The notes under the pieces: model-generated
The model's input: only the letters and a program-made list of their open reading frames with translations
Told to the model about the DNA's origin: nothing
Databases searched by the model: none
Made by a program: the position numbers and the translations under genes
Origin: Microcella putealis
GTDB lineage: Bacteria; Actinomycetota; Actinomycetes; Actinomycetales; Microbacteriaceae
Assembly: GCF_004216575.1 (NCBI RefSeq)
Contig: NZ_SGWW01000001.1
Span: 806,001 to 870,000 of the forward strand
Length of the DNA stretch: 64,000 bases
Direction of reading: 5' to 3'
Shown here: in pieces, positions 63,336 through 64,000 of the stretch
Numbering within the stretch: position 1 is the first letter of the stretch
Layout of the letters: every line of letters starts with the position of its first letter

Positions 63336-64000
63336 TTAGTTGGCAAGACCGCGTTGCGCCAGGAAAGCCCTGCTTGTCTCTGCCGCGGCACGCTGATCGC
63401 CCGGATATCCGTCGAGCTCGATCGTGATCCAGTCGTCATACGAGGCGGCGGACATTGCATCGATAATCGAAGAGAAGTCAACGTCGCCCGAGCCGAGGGG
63501 CAGGAAGCCGCCCCGCTTGAGGTCAACGTCCTTGAGGTGGACGTACACAAGCCTGTCGGCGTAGCGGCGCATGACCGCGGCGGGATCAGATCCCGCGGCA
63601 GCGATGTGGGCGACGTCCGCACACAGACCGATGCTCGACGTTGCAAACAAGGCGTCAATGTGCTCACTCGTCTCGACCAGGCTTCCGAGATGAGGGTGAT
63701 AGCTCGGAACCATGCCTTCCTCCCGAGCGCGGTCAGCGACGCGGTCGAGCAGGTCAGCCATGACGGCAAAATCTTCGGGCCGTCGACCGGAACTCCGGAT
63801 CGAACCGCCGCCGATGACGTAGTGCCGGGCGCCAGCGCCGGCAGCAAGAGCGATCGAGCGCTCGAAACGCGCGAACTCATCCTCGTGGGCGTCGCGGTAG
63901 ATGAAGTGACCACCCGAATAGACACCCGTCAACGACAGCCCGTAGTTCGACAGAGCACTTCTGAATGCAGAGAGGTCGTCCTCCATCGGAAGCAGATTGC
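63336..64000 (-). CDS. TIM-barrel sugar phosphate isomerase/epimerase, 5' end outside window
   Basis: The visible ~221 residues are the C-terminal part of an IolE-like TIM barrel: NLLPMEDDLSAF at the edge, GARHYVIGGGSIRSSGRRPED, VPSYHPHLGSLVETSEH, GLCADVAHIAAAGSDP, VYVHLKDVDLKRGGFLP and WITIELDGYPGD. Metal-binding glutamate, histidines and aspartate of the family are in these segments. The reading frame is open to the window edge, so the start lies beyond. It is the most upstream operon gene seen, followed by the binding protein after 62 bp. Confidence 0.87.
   Translation of the reverse strand, partial: NLLPMEDDLSAFRSALSNYGLSLTGVYSGGHFIYRDAHEDEFARFERSIALAAGAGARHYVIGGGSIRSSGRRPEDFAVMADLLDRVADRAREEGMVPSYHPHLGSLVETSEHIDALFATSSIGLCADVAHIAAAGSDPAAVMRRYADRLVYVHLKDVDLKRGGFLPLGSGDVDFSSIIDAMSAASYDDWITIELDGYPGDQRAAAETSRAFLAQRGLAN

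Overview
The window looks like a chromosomal segment from a high-GC Gram-positive actinobacterium, most likely family Microbacteriaceae. This rests on the dense GC-rich coding, the actinobacterial gene sets (DUF501 - ftsB/divIC - eno; mfd - pth - rplY; a mycosin-like subtilase; DUF4307), and the many genes whose start codon lies 6-7 nt after a TANNNT -10 hexamer, which is the signature of leaderless transcripts. The genus cannot be fixed from sequence alone. There are no insertion sequences, phage genes, CRISPR arrays or rRNA genes.

Layout. 0-5.4 kb: 3' end of fumC, then a convergent operon encoding a DAB-type inorganic carbon pump (dabB-dabA) plus a PII-like protein, with a divergent small winged-helix regulator and a palindromic operator between them. 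5.5-13.7 kb: housekeeping and membrane genes (PhoH2, a class V aminotransferase-like protein lacking the PLP lysine, cis-prenyltransferase, hemolysin III, DUF4307, greA, ilvA). 13.8-17.8 kb: a four-gene ABC importer with a 16-bp hairpin after the binding-protein gene. 17.9-23.1 kb: YcaQ-type DNA glycosylase, htpX-lemA, a large cysteine-patterned surface/membrane protein, and a tRNA with anticodon UAA next to a partial copy of its own 3' half. 23.2-33.3 kb: NDH-2, subtilase, DUF501, ftsB-like, eno, hisS, a TetR regulator with its operator, an ABC exporter and mazG. 33.3-33.7 kb: a 421-bp non-coding stretch with a 16-bp inverted repeat and a three-copy 36-bp tandem repeat. 33.7-39.5 kb: CPBP protease, mfd, pth, rplY. 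39.6-46.5 kb: an idonate/gluconate island (broken gluconokinase, GntR regulator, idnD, idnO, GntP permease, intact gluconokinase, gnd). 46.5-56.1 kb: a CoA-transferase fused to four membrane helices, an amino-acid permease, DUF6671, prs, glmU, a short Gre paralogue, a 41-residue Lys-rich protein and sdaA. 56.2-64 kb: an RbsABC-like sugar/polyol operon with two Gfo/Idh/MocA oxidoreductases and two TIM-barrel isomerases; it looks AT-richer than the rest and its promoter region carries three abutting perfect palindromes.

How the parts work together. The gluconate island forms a complete route: import by GntP, L-idonate to 5-ketogluconate (IdnD) to gluconate (IdnO), phosphorylation (GntK), then oxidative decarboxylation to ribulose-5-phosphate (Gnd). 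Pentose phosphate can then feed prs, and glmU supplies UDP-GlcNAc for the wall; the cis-prenyltransferase supplies the polyprenyl carrier. The sugar operon couples uptake to NAD(P)-dependent oxidation and isomerisation of an unidentified polyol or sugar acid. The DAB operon would supply bicarbonate to carboxylases in what appears to be a heterotroph.
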